Shown: positions 36,991 to 44,898, counted from the stretch's first letter. The stretch is 64,000 nucleotides of DNA from Peribacillus frigoritolerans_B (GCF_044762665.1 NZ_JBIWES010000001.1:372001-436000); one strand, 5' to 3'. The notes: generated from the letters alone by a model not told the origin. Numbers and translations: made by a program.

Positions 36991-37006
36991 TTGTATCCGC
37001 TTACAT
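36991..37006 (-). promoter_or_regulatory. cre site (CcpA) upstream of the ilv-leu promoter
   Basis: ATGTAAGCGGATACAA fits the degenerate cre consensus WTGNAARCGNWWWCA at every position. Its centre is about 88 nt upstream of the predicted start. CcpA activates ilv-leu from an upstream cre in B. subtilis, and the spacing here is similar. Confidence 0.65.
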
Positions 37007-37173
37007 ACCTATCATGGCCACATTCTGCAAAAAAAGTTTTTTCAATTTTTAATTTTTAAAAACATCAGATATCCCATTAAAATCATTCATGTGATAACAA
37101 ACTTCTCCACTGAAATATTCGTAAACTATCCACATGATGCCAGTCACCAGTATCGGATTTCTCAAATAGCGGA

Positions 37174-37691
37174 TCATCCATTTTCCCTTTCAGCTTCATT
37201 TTCACTGTTCGCTGACGCCACTCTTGATACAAGATTCGGCCTCCATCCCTTTTGAAGGTCTCTCGTGGATAAACCGCCTGACATTCCAAGATGCACAAAA
37301 TCACGGAACCATTCAAAATCCCCTCCCCAAACAAATCCCAGGGATTTTGCTATGGCTGCTACACTTGTCCACTTTTCGCCCTCTGTCCATAATGCCCGCT
37401 TGCCGCCATCACTAACAATGACAATGACAAAATCAACAGCAAGGCCATAGTTATGCAAGGATTGGCCTCCTCTGGCATAAGTCACGATTGCTTTGATTTA
37501 TTCGTTCTGCCTCGTTCATACAATTCATTTTGTTCTCGGAAACTTCGATAACCAGCCGTTATTTGAACAAATATCCCCACTTCATAAGCTAATTTCAACA
37601 CTTCAAGTATCGTCTCGTTCACGACTGGATTCATACCGCTTCCCATATTTCCCTTTGCACGATTCAATAGGGTTTGTAATTTGATGGCCAT
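37174..37691 (-). pseudogene. Frameshifted M15-type peptidoglycan peptidase (CwlK-like)
   Basis: Two frames together make a CwlK-like L-Ala-D-Glu/D-Ala-D-Ala type peptidase of about 172 residues. The first frame (37691-37482) holds ITAGYRSFREQNELYERGRT; the second (to 37174) holds ARGGQSLHNYGLAVDF (zinc-ligand His and Asp region) and FVHLGM (the last His). The break is in the A-rich stretch just after GRTNKSK; adding one base restores ...SKAIVTYARGGQS. A ribosome site (GGGAGGTG) precedes the ATG. With a single-base lesion, either recent inactivation or an assembly error is possible. The last 30 residues (LQKGWRPNLVS...) are unusually basic and polar. Confidence 0.8.
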
Positions 37692-37775
37692 CCTGGCACC
37701 TCCCCTATATTAAATGCGTGCATACGTAGGCGGAAAGGCTTTACTATTATTTTATTGGAGGTGTGAAGATTATCT

Positions 37776-37833
37776 AAAAAAATGGTAAAGGGCTGAACAC
37801 AGGCGATATTAATCATCCCCTAAGTCAGCCCTC
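37776..37833 (-). terminator. Terminator downstream of the YjdJ-like gene
   Basis: An 8-bp outer stem (AGGGCTGA / TCAGCCCT) with a long loop is followed, after a few bases, by TTTTTTT on the minus strand. Confidence 0.6.
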
Positions 37834-37837
37834 TGGT

Positions 37838-38113
37838 TCATTTTGCCAATACATCCTCGTATTCTGCATTTTTTTCAAATTGTTTTTGAACGAACGAACA
37901 TACCGGAACAATTTTCAGGTTTTCCTCCCTTGCGAATCCTATTACCTTTTCAACAAGGGAATTCCCTACCTTTTGCCCGCGAAGCTTGTCAGAAACGACG
38001 GTATGATCGACCGTGATCTCTTCATCACCTGATTTAAAGAATGTAATTTCCGCTAGTTTCTCACCAGATTCTTCGACAAAAAAAGAACTTTCGCCTTTTT
38101 TGATATCCACCAT
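37838..38113 (-). CDS. Small GNAT-fold acetyltransferase, YjdJ type
   Basis: The 91-residue protein is a minimal GNAT domain of the YjdJ / DUF4442-neighbour 'GCN5-related, N-acetyltransferase-like' class. ITVDHTVVSDKLRGQKVGNSLVEKVIGFARE contains the acetyl-CoA pyrophosphate loop (RGQKVG), and IVPVCSFVQKQFEKN ends the fold. The substrate is unknown. GGAGGTCATCGAG precedes the ATG. Confidence 0.85.
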   Translation of the reverse strand: MVDIKKGESSFFVEESGEKLAEITFFKSGDEEITVDHTVVSDKLRGQKVGNSLVEKVIGFAREENLKIVPVCSFVQKQFEKNAEYEDVLAK

Positions 38114-38410
38114 CTCGATGACCTCCTTTTAGTTCCTCTTTATCATATCTCACAAAATGGAAAAATAAACAAATATTTAAAACGTGATTGAAATTGAATA
38201 AAGTAAAGTACTCCAAGGGTTATAAAATTAGCATTACCCATGTGAAGTTTATTCACAATCTCATGATGGTTTATGATATTTTTTCAAGGAAGTCAAAAGA
38301 CAAAACTTGATCAATTTTGCCGCTTATATACCCTTTCACCATGGCTAACGTGCTCAACACTGTATTTAATATAATAAAAAGGTTTTAATTATTCCATTTA
38401 GTCGACAAAA

Positions 38411-38466
38411 GGGGTCCGGAAAACGTATCTTTCATTAAATGATGCTCCCGAACCAACGGACCCAAA
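38411..38466. repeat. Imperfect inverted-repeat element, possible MITE remnant
   Basis: GGGTCCG and CGGACCC bracket about 40 bp that itself contains the small palindrome CATTAAATG. No transposase or target duplication is visible. It lies in the 664-bp gap between the YjdJ-like gene and the DUF202 gene. The rest of that gap holds the truncated repeat at 38505-38572 and otherwise AT-rich, non-coding sequence. Confidence 0.35.
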
Positions 38467-38504
38467 GTAGCAATACCTTCAACTCCTTAAGTAACGAAGT
38501 TGAT

Positions 38505-38572
38505 TGTAGAGGAAGGCGCGAGACTCCTGCGGGAAGCGAGTGCCTGGACCGGAAATCAACGTCCAAATTGTA
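38505..38572. repeat. Truncated copy of a Bacillaceae intergenic repeat
   Basis: The sequence GCGAGACTCCTGCGGGAAGCGAG, read here in two parts (GCGAGACTCCTGC and GGGAAGCGAGTGCC), is flanked by GTTGATTG and GGAAATCAAC. I recognise this as the outer parts of a GC-rich repeat common between genes in Bacillus-like genomes. The central GAGACCCCGCAG segment of the full element is missing. Confidence 0.6.
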
Positions 38573-38745
38573 ACCGCCATAAAATTACAGGCAAACTCGT
38601 TTTCTTCGAATTTATATACAGTCTGGATGATTCTTTCATAACCTGAAATACAGTGTTTTTCAAGCTTTCGTTTTTTGTTGGCATTAAGTTAATGGAAGAA
38701 ATCTTTCCGTAATGATGTAAGAATAAGCATATAATAGCAGAAACT

Positions 38746-38778
38746 AAAAAAACTGCCCTATTTAGGTTAGGACAGTTT
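38746..38778 (-). terminator. Terminator of the DUF202 gene
   Basis: A 10-bp stem (AAACTGTCCT / AGGGCAGTTT, one G-T pair) is followed by TTTTT on the minus strand. It overlaps the 3' end of the gene. Confidence 0.8.
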
Positions 38779-39131
38779 TAAATGAAAACAAAATATAAAA
38801 TGATCATCGATAACAATATGACCATAAAAACAGCGATTAGAATTACGTGCGCACTTGAAGGCTCAAACGTCCCTTCATTGATTTGCCGTTTCTTCTGAAG
38901 ATAACCGATTGTCGCCAGAACGGTAATCACAAGTCCCAATGCACAAGCAAACATCCCCAGCACGATGCTGATCAAGTCAATCCGGGCATCCCGATGCACA
39001 CCAATCGTAAAGTGGAGGCTTGTCGCAAGAAAACCAACTCCAACTATTGCAATCACCGTCCTTATCCACGCCAAGAAGGTGCGTTCATTAGCCAGATGCT
39101 GCTGGGCATATTTCAATTGGTTTTTCTCCAT
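38778..39131 (-). CDS. DUF202 (YidH-like) membrane protein
   Basis: The 117 residues begin with the DUF202 signature LANERTFLAWIRTVIAIVGVGFLAT, followed by two more hydrophobic segments (about 53-75 and 95-117), giving three membrane spans. DUF202 domains occur alone or fused to transporters and are often near other small membrane proteins. No biochemical role is established. AAGGTGATGAC precedes the ATG. The next upstream gene is another small membrane protein, 43 nt away, so they are probably co-transcribed. Confidence 0.9.
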   Translation of the reverse strand: MEKNQLKYAQQHLANERTFLAWIRTVIAIVGVGFLATSLHFTIGVHRDARIDLISIVLGMFACALGLVITVLATIGYLQKKRQINEGTFEPSSAHVILIAVFMVILLSMIILYFVFI

Positions 39132-39173
39132 GTCATCACCTTAATCGAGCGTTTTTATCAAACGTAAAATCAG

Positions 39174-39347
39174 TCATCTTTTCAGGAGCGAAAAGGCCCT
39201 GAACATTGACCCGACAAACATTAGCCCTGCACCGCCGAGCAATAAATATATACATAGAGTTTTATCAATAACATTCAAAGGATAAAGCAAGGCCCCCAGC
39301 GCCATGATTGCCCCTATTCCCGTTATGGTCCATCCTATTTTTTTCAT
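39174..39347 (-). CDS. Small hydrophobic membrane protein (57 aa)
   Basis: The ORF starts MKKIGWTITGIGAIMALGAL and ends SMFRAFSLLKR, with two membrane segments (about 6-22 and 32-48). TAGGAG lies about 8 nt before the ATG. It is just upstream of the DUF202 gene on the same strand and is likely its operon partner. The function is unknown. The good ribosome site and membrane-protein composition support it as real. Confidence 0.65.
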   Translation of the reverse strand: MKKIGWTITGIGAIMALGALLYPLNVIDKTLCIYLLLGGAGLMFVGSMFRAFSLLKR

Positions 39348-39529
39348 TCGCAACTCCTAAGATTAATTATTATTTAGTGAAGGTCCTCCACGGGTTTCCC
39401 CCTTTTTCATAGATAGGTCCCCCATTACTAGCTTAAACCATTTAAAAACTTACAACAAGTGAGATCCACCGATTATTTTTCCACAAAAAAAGAGCCACAA
39501 ATGACTCCCTGTTTTGAACACGCCAAAAT

Positions 39530-39808
39530 TCAGCCGTTCTTTTTATCCTTTTCCATATATTCTTTTATTTTTCTTTCTTCCCACTCAGACCCGAAGTTCC
39601 CTTGCGCAAGAATGGTAATTCCATGTATCAGAACACCAATCCCCCACCCTCCAAGGGGATAAAGGAACCACCAATAACCAGGATCCGTCAATAGGTTAAT
39701 CGCAATCAACATGACATTCACCAATACATACACCATTAGATGAATGTAGAATGCCTTAAGGTTTTCAACCCTTTTTTTCGCCCGTAGATATCCATCGCCA
39801 TTTTCCAT
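39530..39808 (-). CDS. 2TM-domain protein
   Basis: The 92 residues match the small '2TM' family: a charged start (YLRAKKRVENLKAFYIHLMVYVLVNVML), two membrane segments (about 19-40 and 50-72) with the characteristic WWFLYPLGGWGIGVLIHG, and a basic/acidic tail (WEERKIKEYMEKDKK). Some homologues are fused to histidine kinases, but this one stands alone. AGGAGGTG precedes the ATG. Confidence 0.88.
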   Translation of the reverse strand: MENGDGYLRAKKRVENLKAFYIHLMVYVLVNVMLIAINLLTDPGYWWFLYPLGGWGIGVLIHGITILAQGNFGSEWEERKIKEYMEKDKKNG

Positions 39809-39954
39809 CCCAGCACCTCCTAATCATTAACACTAAAATATATTACCATCCGCTTCCATAATACCTTACTTTTCATAAAGAAATAAGAAAGAAATGCATC
39901 AAAGGTAAATCGGCAGCTGGGAATCAAGGAGAATCTCTAAAGGCTACGTACAAG

Positions 39955-40311
39955 TCAGTTCGATTTCATTCTATTGTATCCCCGTTCTTCGTATGGCTGT
40001 ATTTTTTCCAGCCACATTTCTTCAAGTTTTTTCAATTCCCGTTTAGCATCAAAAAATCCTGTTTCTTTTGGCTCCAATACCTCCAGTACCTCAAAAGAAA
40101 AAGCATCTTTCCCATATTGGTTCCACTCACCTTGCAGCACTTTATTGGTGTTTGTTCCATTTTCCAATTCAAATTGTTTCCCCTTCAACGTCTTTAAATT
40201 CCTGGTGCTTCCGATAAAGACTTTATCATTTACCGTATTTCTGATTTGGTATACACCTGCTTCAACTTTCGTTTCTTTATATAATTGCTTCAGTTCTTTT
40301 TTACGATCCAT
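39955..40311 (-). CDS. GIY-YIG domain protein
   Basis: The 118-residue protein shows the GIY-YIG pattern: GVYQIRNTVNDKVFIGSTRNLKTLKG (18-43, with GVY and FIG replacing GIY and YIG). It is followed by the helix with QFELENG..NKVLQGEWNQYGKDAFSFEVLEVLEP. Single-domain members of this type are predicted nucleases of unknown role. GGAGG precedes the ATG, and it lies 18 nt after a DUF2087 regulator gene, so the pair is probably one operon. Confidence 0.85.
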   Translation of the reverse strand: MDRKKELKQLYKETKVEAGVYQIRNTVNDKVFIGSTRNLKTLKGKQFELENGTNTNKVLQGEWNQYGKDAFSFEVLEVLEPKETGFFDAKRELKKLEEMWLEKIQPYEERGYNRMKSN

Positions 40312-40329
40312 CTTTCTTGCCTCCAGTCA

Positions 40330-41085
40330 TCATTTCTTCAGCCAATATTGGCTCCCATCAGGCTTTCTATCCAAGAATCCATATTCTATTAAATACCTTC
40401 TCAATAGGACATGATCATGATAAACGGCACCCAATATTTGATTGATTTCTTTTTCTTCGTATCTCCGCTCATTTTCAAAACGGTTCATAATTTCTTGGAG
40501 AATGATCAGCCTTTGTTTTTCCTTTGGCGGGAAAGACTTTAATTCATCCTGACTGCCTTTAGGGAAGTATTTTTTCAGCACATTCACCTTTTCATCCTCG
40601 GTAACGTTATAACGATCATCGACCATCCTTGCTTTTTGATGAAGCGGGATAAATGCCGGAGCATGTTCATCTTTACCTTTCAGAAGTTCCATCAGAGCTA
40701 AAAACAACTTAGCTTGACGCTCTTTCTCTTTCAAAACAAAACGATGGTTCCGAATGGTGGACGGACTGCCAATCCCCATTTCCTCCTGAACCTCAGCATC
40801 ATTCTTCCCTTGGTAAAAAAGGCGAAGAAGGCGATTTTGATGGTCCGTGAGACCTGTAAGTTTTTTATCGAGATCAATCAAGTATTCAAAAACGGAGCTG
40901 TGCGCATGTTCAATATGAATTCGCATATACCTCTTTGCTTCATAAAGAACACCATCTTTCGGGTATACGATCCCCTTTTCAATTGCATTACCACACAACA
41001 AACAAACATATTGATTCTCACCTTCGATGTACCCTTGTTTAAGCTCATCCTGAGATGCGCCCCAAAACATTTCAGCGTCCTTCAT
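40330..41085 (-). CDS. DUF2087-containing transcriptional regulator
   Basis: The N-terminal half has a CxxC pair (VCLLCGNAI) with a His pair (HIEHAH), a possible metal site. It is followed by a LuxR-like helix-turn-helix (LTDHQNRLLRLFYQGKNDAEVQEEMGIGSPSTIRNHRFVL). The C-terminal domain is DUF2087 (FPPKEKQRLIILQEIMNRFENERRYEEKEINQILGAVYHDHVLLRRYLIEYGFLDRKPDGSQYW). It probably controls its own promoter, where a symmetric CATAATA / TATTATG repeat overlaps the -10/-35 region. The signal it senses is unknown. Confidence 0.85.
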   Translation of the reverse strand: MKDAEMFWGASQDELKQGYIEGENQYVCLLCGNAIEKGIVYPKDGVLYEAKRYMRIHIEHAHSSVFEYLIDLDKKLTGLTDHQNRLLRLFYQGKNDAEVQEEMGIGSPSTIRNHRFVLKEKERQAKLFLALMELLKGKDEHAPAFIPLHQKARMVDDRYNVTEDEKVNVLKKYFPKGSQDELKSFPPKEKQRLIILQEIMNRFENERRYEEKEINQILGAVYHDHVLLRRYLIEYGFLDRKPDGSQYWLKK

Positions 41086-41125
41086 AAAACAAACACTTCC
41101 CTATAAAGTTTACGATATAATAAAC

Positions 41126-41154
41126 ATAATATTAATTTGTTTGTATTATGTCAA
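41126..41154 (-). promoter_or_regulatory. Sigma-A promoter of the DUF2087 gene with overlapping inverted repeat
   Basis: TTGACA, a 17-bp spacer and TATTAT. The inverted repeat CATAATA ... TATTATG (12 bp between arms) covers the same stretch and is a candidate autoregulatory operator. Confidence 0.65.
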
Positions 41155-41360
41155 TATTTTTCTGATTTATTTATAATTCCGGCAAAGCATTTGATCTTGA
41201 TAGTCAGAAGGGGCTTCATATCATACAGCTGTCAGGCGAATTCGACATCAATTAACTGATTCCCAAGGGACTATGGCGATATAGTATAATGAATAATAAG
41301 CGTAATTCCCCCAATAATATGCTATATAAGCGTGAAGAAGCCATAGAGGAGGATATATTA

Positions 41361-41612
41361 TTGAAAGATGAAAACGATGCGATTGTTCCACCAATCCATA
41401 ACACCGATTTACACCAGGCATTACAACATTTATCTGAACAATTCAAGGTATCACTGCCAGAATTACGCGATACGATTGAATTACTTATACAAAATACGAT
41501 GCAGCTTAGTGAAGAAGATGATAAAAGTTCACCCGTCGAAGAATTAAAGACGGCTATAATCAAAAACCGTGAAACCATTAAAAAAAATCTCCAAACATTA
41601 AATAGAATTTGA
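41361..41612 (+). CDS. Hypothetical protein (83 aa)
   Basis: The frame can be read from an ATG at 41289, but that ATG overlaps a TATAAT -10 hexamer (41283-41288). GAGGAGG (41346-41352) lies 8 nt before a TTG at 41361, so I place the start there. The product is acidic and predicted helical (TDLHQALQHLSEQFKVSLPELRDTIELLIQ), ending ETIKKNLQTLNRI. No family is recognised. Confidence 0.65.
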   Translation: MKDENDAIVPPIHNTDLHQALQHLSEQFKVSLPELRDTIELLIQNTMQLSEEDDKSSPVEELKTAIIKNRETIKKNLQTLNRI

Positions 41613-41613
41613 T

Positions 41614-41648
41614 ATAAAAAAAGGCATCCGATTATGGATGCCTTTTTT
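41614..41648. terminator. Bidirectional terminator
   Basis: A stem of about 10 bp (AAAGGCATCC / GGATGCCTTT) with a 6-nt loop is flanked by A- and T-runs and lies between converging small genes. Confidence 0.85.
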
Positions 41649-41702
41649 CTGCGGAGCGAATGAGATTCCTAATATAAATCCTTCGTTAGAGCTCATTAAG
41701 TA

Positions 41703-41903
41703 TTAGCTAGGAACAAACTTAAGTATTCCTTCCAGATAAACAATTTGTTCTTTTCGTTTGCATTCCCTCAACTTGATTCTTCCTTCTTTTTCTAATTCCT
41801 TGGCCAATCGGACCACTTCAGTTCCATCTTCGGATATTTCGACTGAGAAGAAATTGCCCCGAGTGGAAGTTTGAATGAACTTGAATAGTCTATCTTTATT
41901 CAT
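41703..41903 (-). CDS. Hypothetical protein (66 aa)
   Basis: AAGGAGATG lies about 6 nt before the ATG. The product starts MNKDRLFKFIQTSTRGNFFS and has a charged middle (LAKELEKEGRIKLRECKRKEQ). It resembles a small winged-helix or beta-hairpin fold in alternation, but I recognise no family. It is followed by a shared terminator. Confidence 0.6.
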   Translation of the reverse strand: MNKDRLFKFIQTSTRGNFFSVEISEDGTEVVRLAKELEKEGRIKLRECKRKEQIVYLEGILKFVPS

Positions 41904-42076
41904 TTAAACATCTCCTTATTTATAACAAGTTCGACATAAAAGATCATCCACCTGCGACAAATATGAAATAAACTTCTTATCGTTATACGAATATTAACGT
42001 TTAAACGATGCAAATCAAAAGGCACCTTTCTTCATTCCATTCCAAATTACTTTCGTTAACTTAAACAGTTCAAAAA

Positions 42077-42115
42077 GAAAAAAAGCCAAAACCTTAGAAG
42101 GTTTTGGCTTTTTTA
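42077..42115. terminator. Strong terminator downstream of tRNA-Arg
   Basis: A 13-bp perfect stem (AAGCCAAAACCTT / AAGGTTTTGGCTT) with a 2-nt gap, opening to a normal loop, has T-runs on both strands. Confidence 0.9.
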
Positions 42116-42121
42116 AGTTAG

Positions 42122-42195
<74 letters not shown>

Positions 42196-42368
42196 GTTTA
42201 TGATATAAGTTGCGGTAAAACTTATGTATTACCTTAACTGTTCCCTTAGGACACTTCTTATTATAGTAGGATATCAAAAGAAAGTCAACGGTTTTTCATA
42301 AAAAGTTTTTTTCTTTTTTTATGACCCAGGAAGCGGGGAAAAACGCTTCCTGTTCATTATACATGAAG

Positions 42369-42881
42369 TCATTCCATTTGATAAGCATTTCTTAGCTCCT
42401 CAACGATTTTTCCTTCAAGGTCATAATAGATGATTTCAAGTTCGTCATTTCCGATATCCAAAATGGCATAGGTTTTCTCATTTCGTCCACGCGGCTGACG
42501 TATGCTTCCCGGGTTGATGAAGAGCTTGCCGTCAATCAATTCGGAGCCTGCAGCGTGAGAGTGACCAAAGCAAATAATATCCGCCCCTGTCTCTTCACTT
42601 TTATAAGCCAGGTTCATCAAGGTCATATTTATGTTATAGAGGTGTCCATGTGTAAGGAAGAAACGCTTGCCTGCGATGTTCTCCACAATGTCATTCGGAT
42701 ATGCCGAATCATAGTCACAATTCCCGCGAACGGCTAAGAACTCCGACATGTAAGGGTCATTTCTTTCCAACTCTGAATCACCGCAATGGATCATGGCTGC
42801 CACTTCTTGTTTATGACGGTCGGTTATCATGCTGATTTCATGAGTTAAGCCATGACTGTCACTCATTATTAGCACTTTCAT
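42369..42881 (-). CDS. ysnB: YsnB metallophosphoesterase (MJ0936-type phosphodiesterase)
   Basis: The 170-residue protein has the five metal-site motifs of calcineurin-like phosphoesterases: SDSHG, HCGDSE, RGNCD, THGH and GHSH. The natural substrate is not settled. The ATG at 42881 is chosen because GGAAGG is 9 nt upstream; the GTG at 42887 is too close. It lies 2 nt after rdgB, so the two are co-translated. Confidence 0.93.
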   Translation of the reverse strand: MKVLIMSDSHGLTHEISMITDRHKQEVAAMIHCGDSELERNDPYMSEFLAVRGNCDYDSAYPNDIVENIAGKRFFLTHGHLYNINMTLMNLAYKSEETGADIICFGHSHAAGSELIDGKLFINPGSIRQPRGRNEKTYAILDIGNDELEIIYYDLEGKIVEELRNAYQME

Positions 42882-42883
42882 CG

Positions 42884-43495
42884 TCACATACCTTCTTCCC
42901 TTTTTAGAAATAGATCAAGTTTTTCATCTAGAGCCCTCAATGCGTTGGCACGGTGGCTGATTTTGTTTTTTTCCTCTTTTGTTAATTCGGCGTTTGTTTT
43001 GCCCTGTTCCTCAACATAAAAGATGGGATCATATCCAAATCCATTCGTTCCTGAAGGCTGTTCCGTAATCAAGCCTTCCATCGTTCCCGATACCGTAATC
43101 GTTTCCTGGTTAGGTGACGCGAGTGCCAAGGCGCAATAAAATCTCGCCGTCCTATCCTCTTTTGGCACGCCTTCCAGTTCCCGGAGGACTTTTTCCGTGT
43201 TCGCTTCATCACTCTTTGACTCTCCAGCATAGCGCGCAGAATATACGCCCGGACGGCCCTCCAATGCATCTACAATCAATCCGGAATCATCTGCAATGAC
43301 AAAGTGGCCTAGCTGATGGGCAATGGCCTCTGCCTTCAGGATCGCATTTTCTTCAAAAGTTGTGCCTGTTTCCTCAACATCCGGAGCATCCGGTACATCG
43401 AGAAGTGTTTTGACTTCATATCCTTTAGCAGAGAATAAGCTTTCAAACTCCTTGGCTTTCCCTTTATTTTTCGTTGCAATGATTACTGTCTTCAT
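42884..43495 (-). CDS. rdgB: XTP/dITP pyrophosphatase (house-cleaning NTPase)
   Basis: RdgB (YsnA) hydrolyses dITP, XTP and ITP to keep deaminated purines out of nucleic acids. Signatures are IIATKNKGKAKEFESLF at the start, FVIADDSGLIVDAL and NGFGYDPIFYV; SHRANAL lies near the C-terminus. The ATG at 43495 is favoured over the GTG at 43507: AAGGGTG is 9 nt upstream of the ATG. Just upstream, the rph gene expected here is only a relic. Confidence 0.96.
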   Translation of the reverse strand: MKTVIIATKNKGKAKEFESLFSAKGYEVKTLLDVPDAPDVEETGTTFEENAILKAEAIAHQLGHFVIADDSGLIVDALEGRPGVYSARYAGESKSDEANTEKVLRELEGVPKEDRTARFYCALALASPNQETITVSGTMEGLITEQPSGTNGFGYDPIFYVEEQGKTNAELTKEEKNKISHRANALRALDEKLDLFLKREEGM

Positions 43496-43545
43496 TTTTG
43501 ATTTCACCCTTTTTTATTTTATCGGCGTGAGAGCTCTTTTTTGGG

Positions 43546-43631
43546 CTAAGAAAGAATTTGCTGTAACTCGTTATTTGTAAAAGCCGCTTCTTCTCCAGTG
43601 CCAAACGGACGAATTCAGCTCTGCCATTCAT
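43546..43631 (-). pseudogene. rph: Relic of the C-terminus of RNase PH
   Basis: In one frame this reads FIMNGRAEFV, in another GTGEEAAFTNNELQQILS then stop, and in a third LAQKR. In order these match the C-terminal RNase PH pattern (MxGxGxFVExQGTGEEATF...LxxLLxLAxK). At least two frame breaks and an early stop are present, and the remaining ~200 residues are absent. The position, between gerM and rdgB, is where B. subtilis has rph. Confidence 0.75.
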
Positions 43632-43670
43632 GATAAACAACGGCCGCTGAATTTTCCAGTTAGTTTAAGT

Positions 43671-44829
43671 CTAACACAACTCCCGCTTTTGCAATAACCC
43701 CGAAAATTGTAGTCTGACGTTTGTAATTTTCACTATGTTCAATGTGAATATCTTTATGTCATTTATTGAAGTTTTATCAAAGGAATTAATCATTTCATTA
43801 TCCCACTTATTGACATGGTATCTGTATGCCTTTTCACTTATGTTAAAAAGGTCTGTATTGATTTTCTCCAATGTCTCCAATGTCTTCAAAATATCTACCT
43901 TAATTTTCATTTCTATTTTTTTCAATTTTATTCATGTCCAAGTTATCTATATTTAGTTTCAATATACCATTTGCACTAACTTCTAAATCATATAAGGGTC
44001 TCTTATCTTGTTCCAATACAATGATTTTTGTTTTAGGTTTCAATATTTCAATACTTATTTTTTGTTTTTTCAGGGGAAAAAAAATCATTGTCGCCTTTTT
44101 TTCAACCCATTTTAAACCTATTAAATCTTGTTTACTTACGAACCCTTTGTACTGTTGCTTTGATAAAACATACCCACCATTTAACGATGGTATCTTTTTT
44201 TCTTTCCCGGCCTCTGAGTAATGATGCTCATTTATGACTATTGAAGGAATTAATATGGAACCCACCGGTTGATAAAATTTCGAAACAAGTTCACTGAATT
44301 TTAATGGGGGAATGAAATAGTTTTCATTTGTAACGGTCTCTGGCCTTTGAAGAATCGAGAATAGGTTAGGAAGATTATAGAAACTTTCACTGTCAAAAAC
44401 CTTTTTAATATCCTCGTTTGTAACAAATAACCATGAATTGTACCGCAATAAAGGCTCTTTTCCTACATACTCAATGAACTCCTTCATTTTCTTATTGATT
44501 ACATCCTTACTTAAAATGAAGGAGTTAACATGTCCGATATAAAGAGGTAATGCTGCATTTTGTTCTAATTCACTATATGCTTCTTCTATACTTTCCCCTT
44601 TAGCTTCTCCAATAAGAGCAGAAGCTTTTTGTTGTAAGGAAGGGGCCCATTCTTGTTTTGCTATATCCGTAAAATTCAACGCTTGAAAGTATAAGATAAA
44701 TTCACCCTTTTTATAATCAATCCCCAAGGCAGATTCATATGTTTGTGCTTGAATTTCCTTCATTCCCCAGCATCCAGTCGTCAAAAAGAGTTGACATCCA
44801 ATAACTATAACTGCAATTAACTTTCTCAT
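43671..44829 (-). pseudogene. Orphan germinant-receptor lipoprotein gene (GerC type), frameshifted
   Basis: The N-terminal frame (44829-43900) is a Ger(x)C protein. It has a signal peptide with lipobox LTTGC (Cys20) followed by WGMKEIQ (the family's W-x-x-x-E-I), and domains with LNFTDIAKQEW and the LSKDVINKKMKEF helix. The C-terminal frame (to 43671) supplies the rest (VDILKTLETLEKINTDLFNISEKAYRYHVNKWD). The two join at a run of seven A (about 43916-43922): removing one A gives ...NKIEKIEMKIKVDIL and a full-length protein of about 385 residues. No gerA or gerB partner is next to it. Because the break is a single homopolymer base, a sequencing error or phase-variable slippage is possible. Confidence 0.85.
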
Positions 44830-44866
44830 TTGTTTGAATTTATTTTCGATTTATAGTATGGGTATT

Positions 44867-44898
44867 AAAAAAAATAAGAGGCAGCTGCAGGCTGCCTC
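44867..44898 (-). terminator. Terminator of gerM
   Basis: A perfect 8-bp stem (GAGGCAGC / GCTGCCTC) with a 5-nt loop is followed by TTATTTTTTTT on the minus strand. Confidence 0.9.

Noticed and set aside
37083..37334. Alternative C-terminal frame of the M15 peptidase
   Set aside because: The HLGM-containing frame continues naturally; the alternative frame shows no conserved motif, so a second frameshift is not needed.
41252..41578. Minus-strand ORF of 108 codons
   Set aside because: It is antisense to the 83-residue gene, rich in Ser/Cys as expected for a complement, and has no ribosome site.
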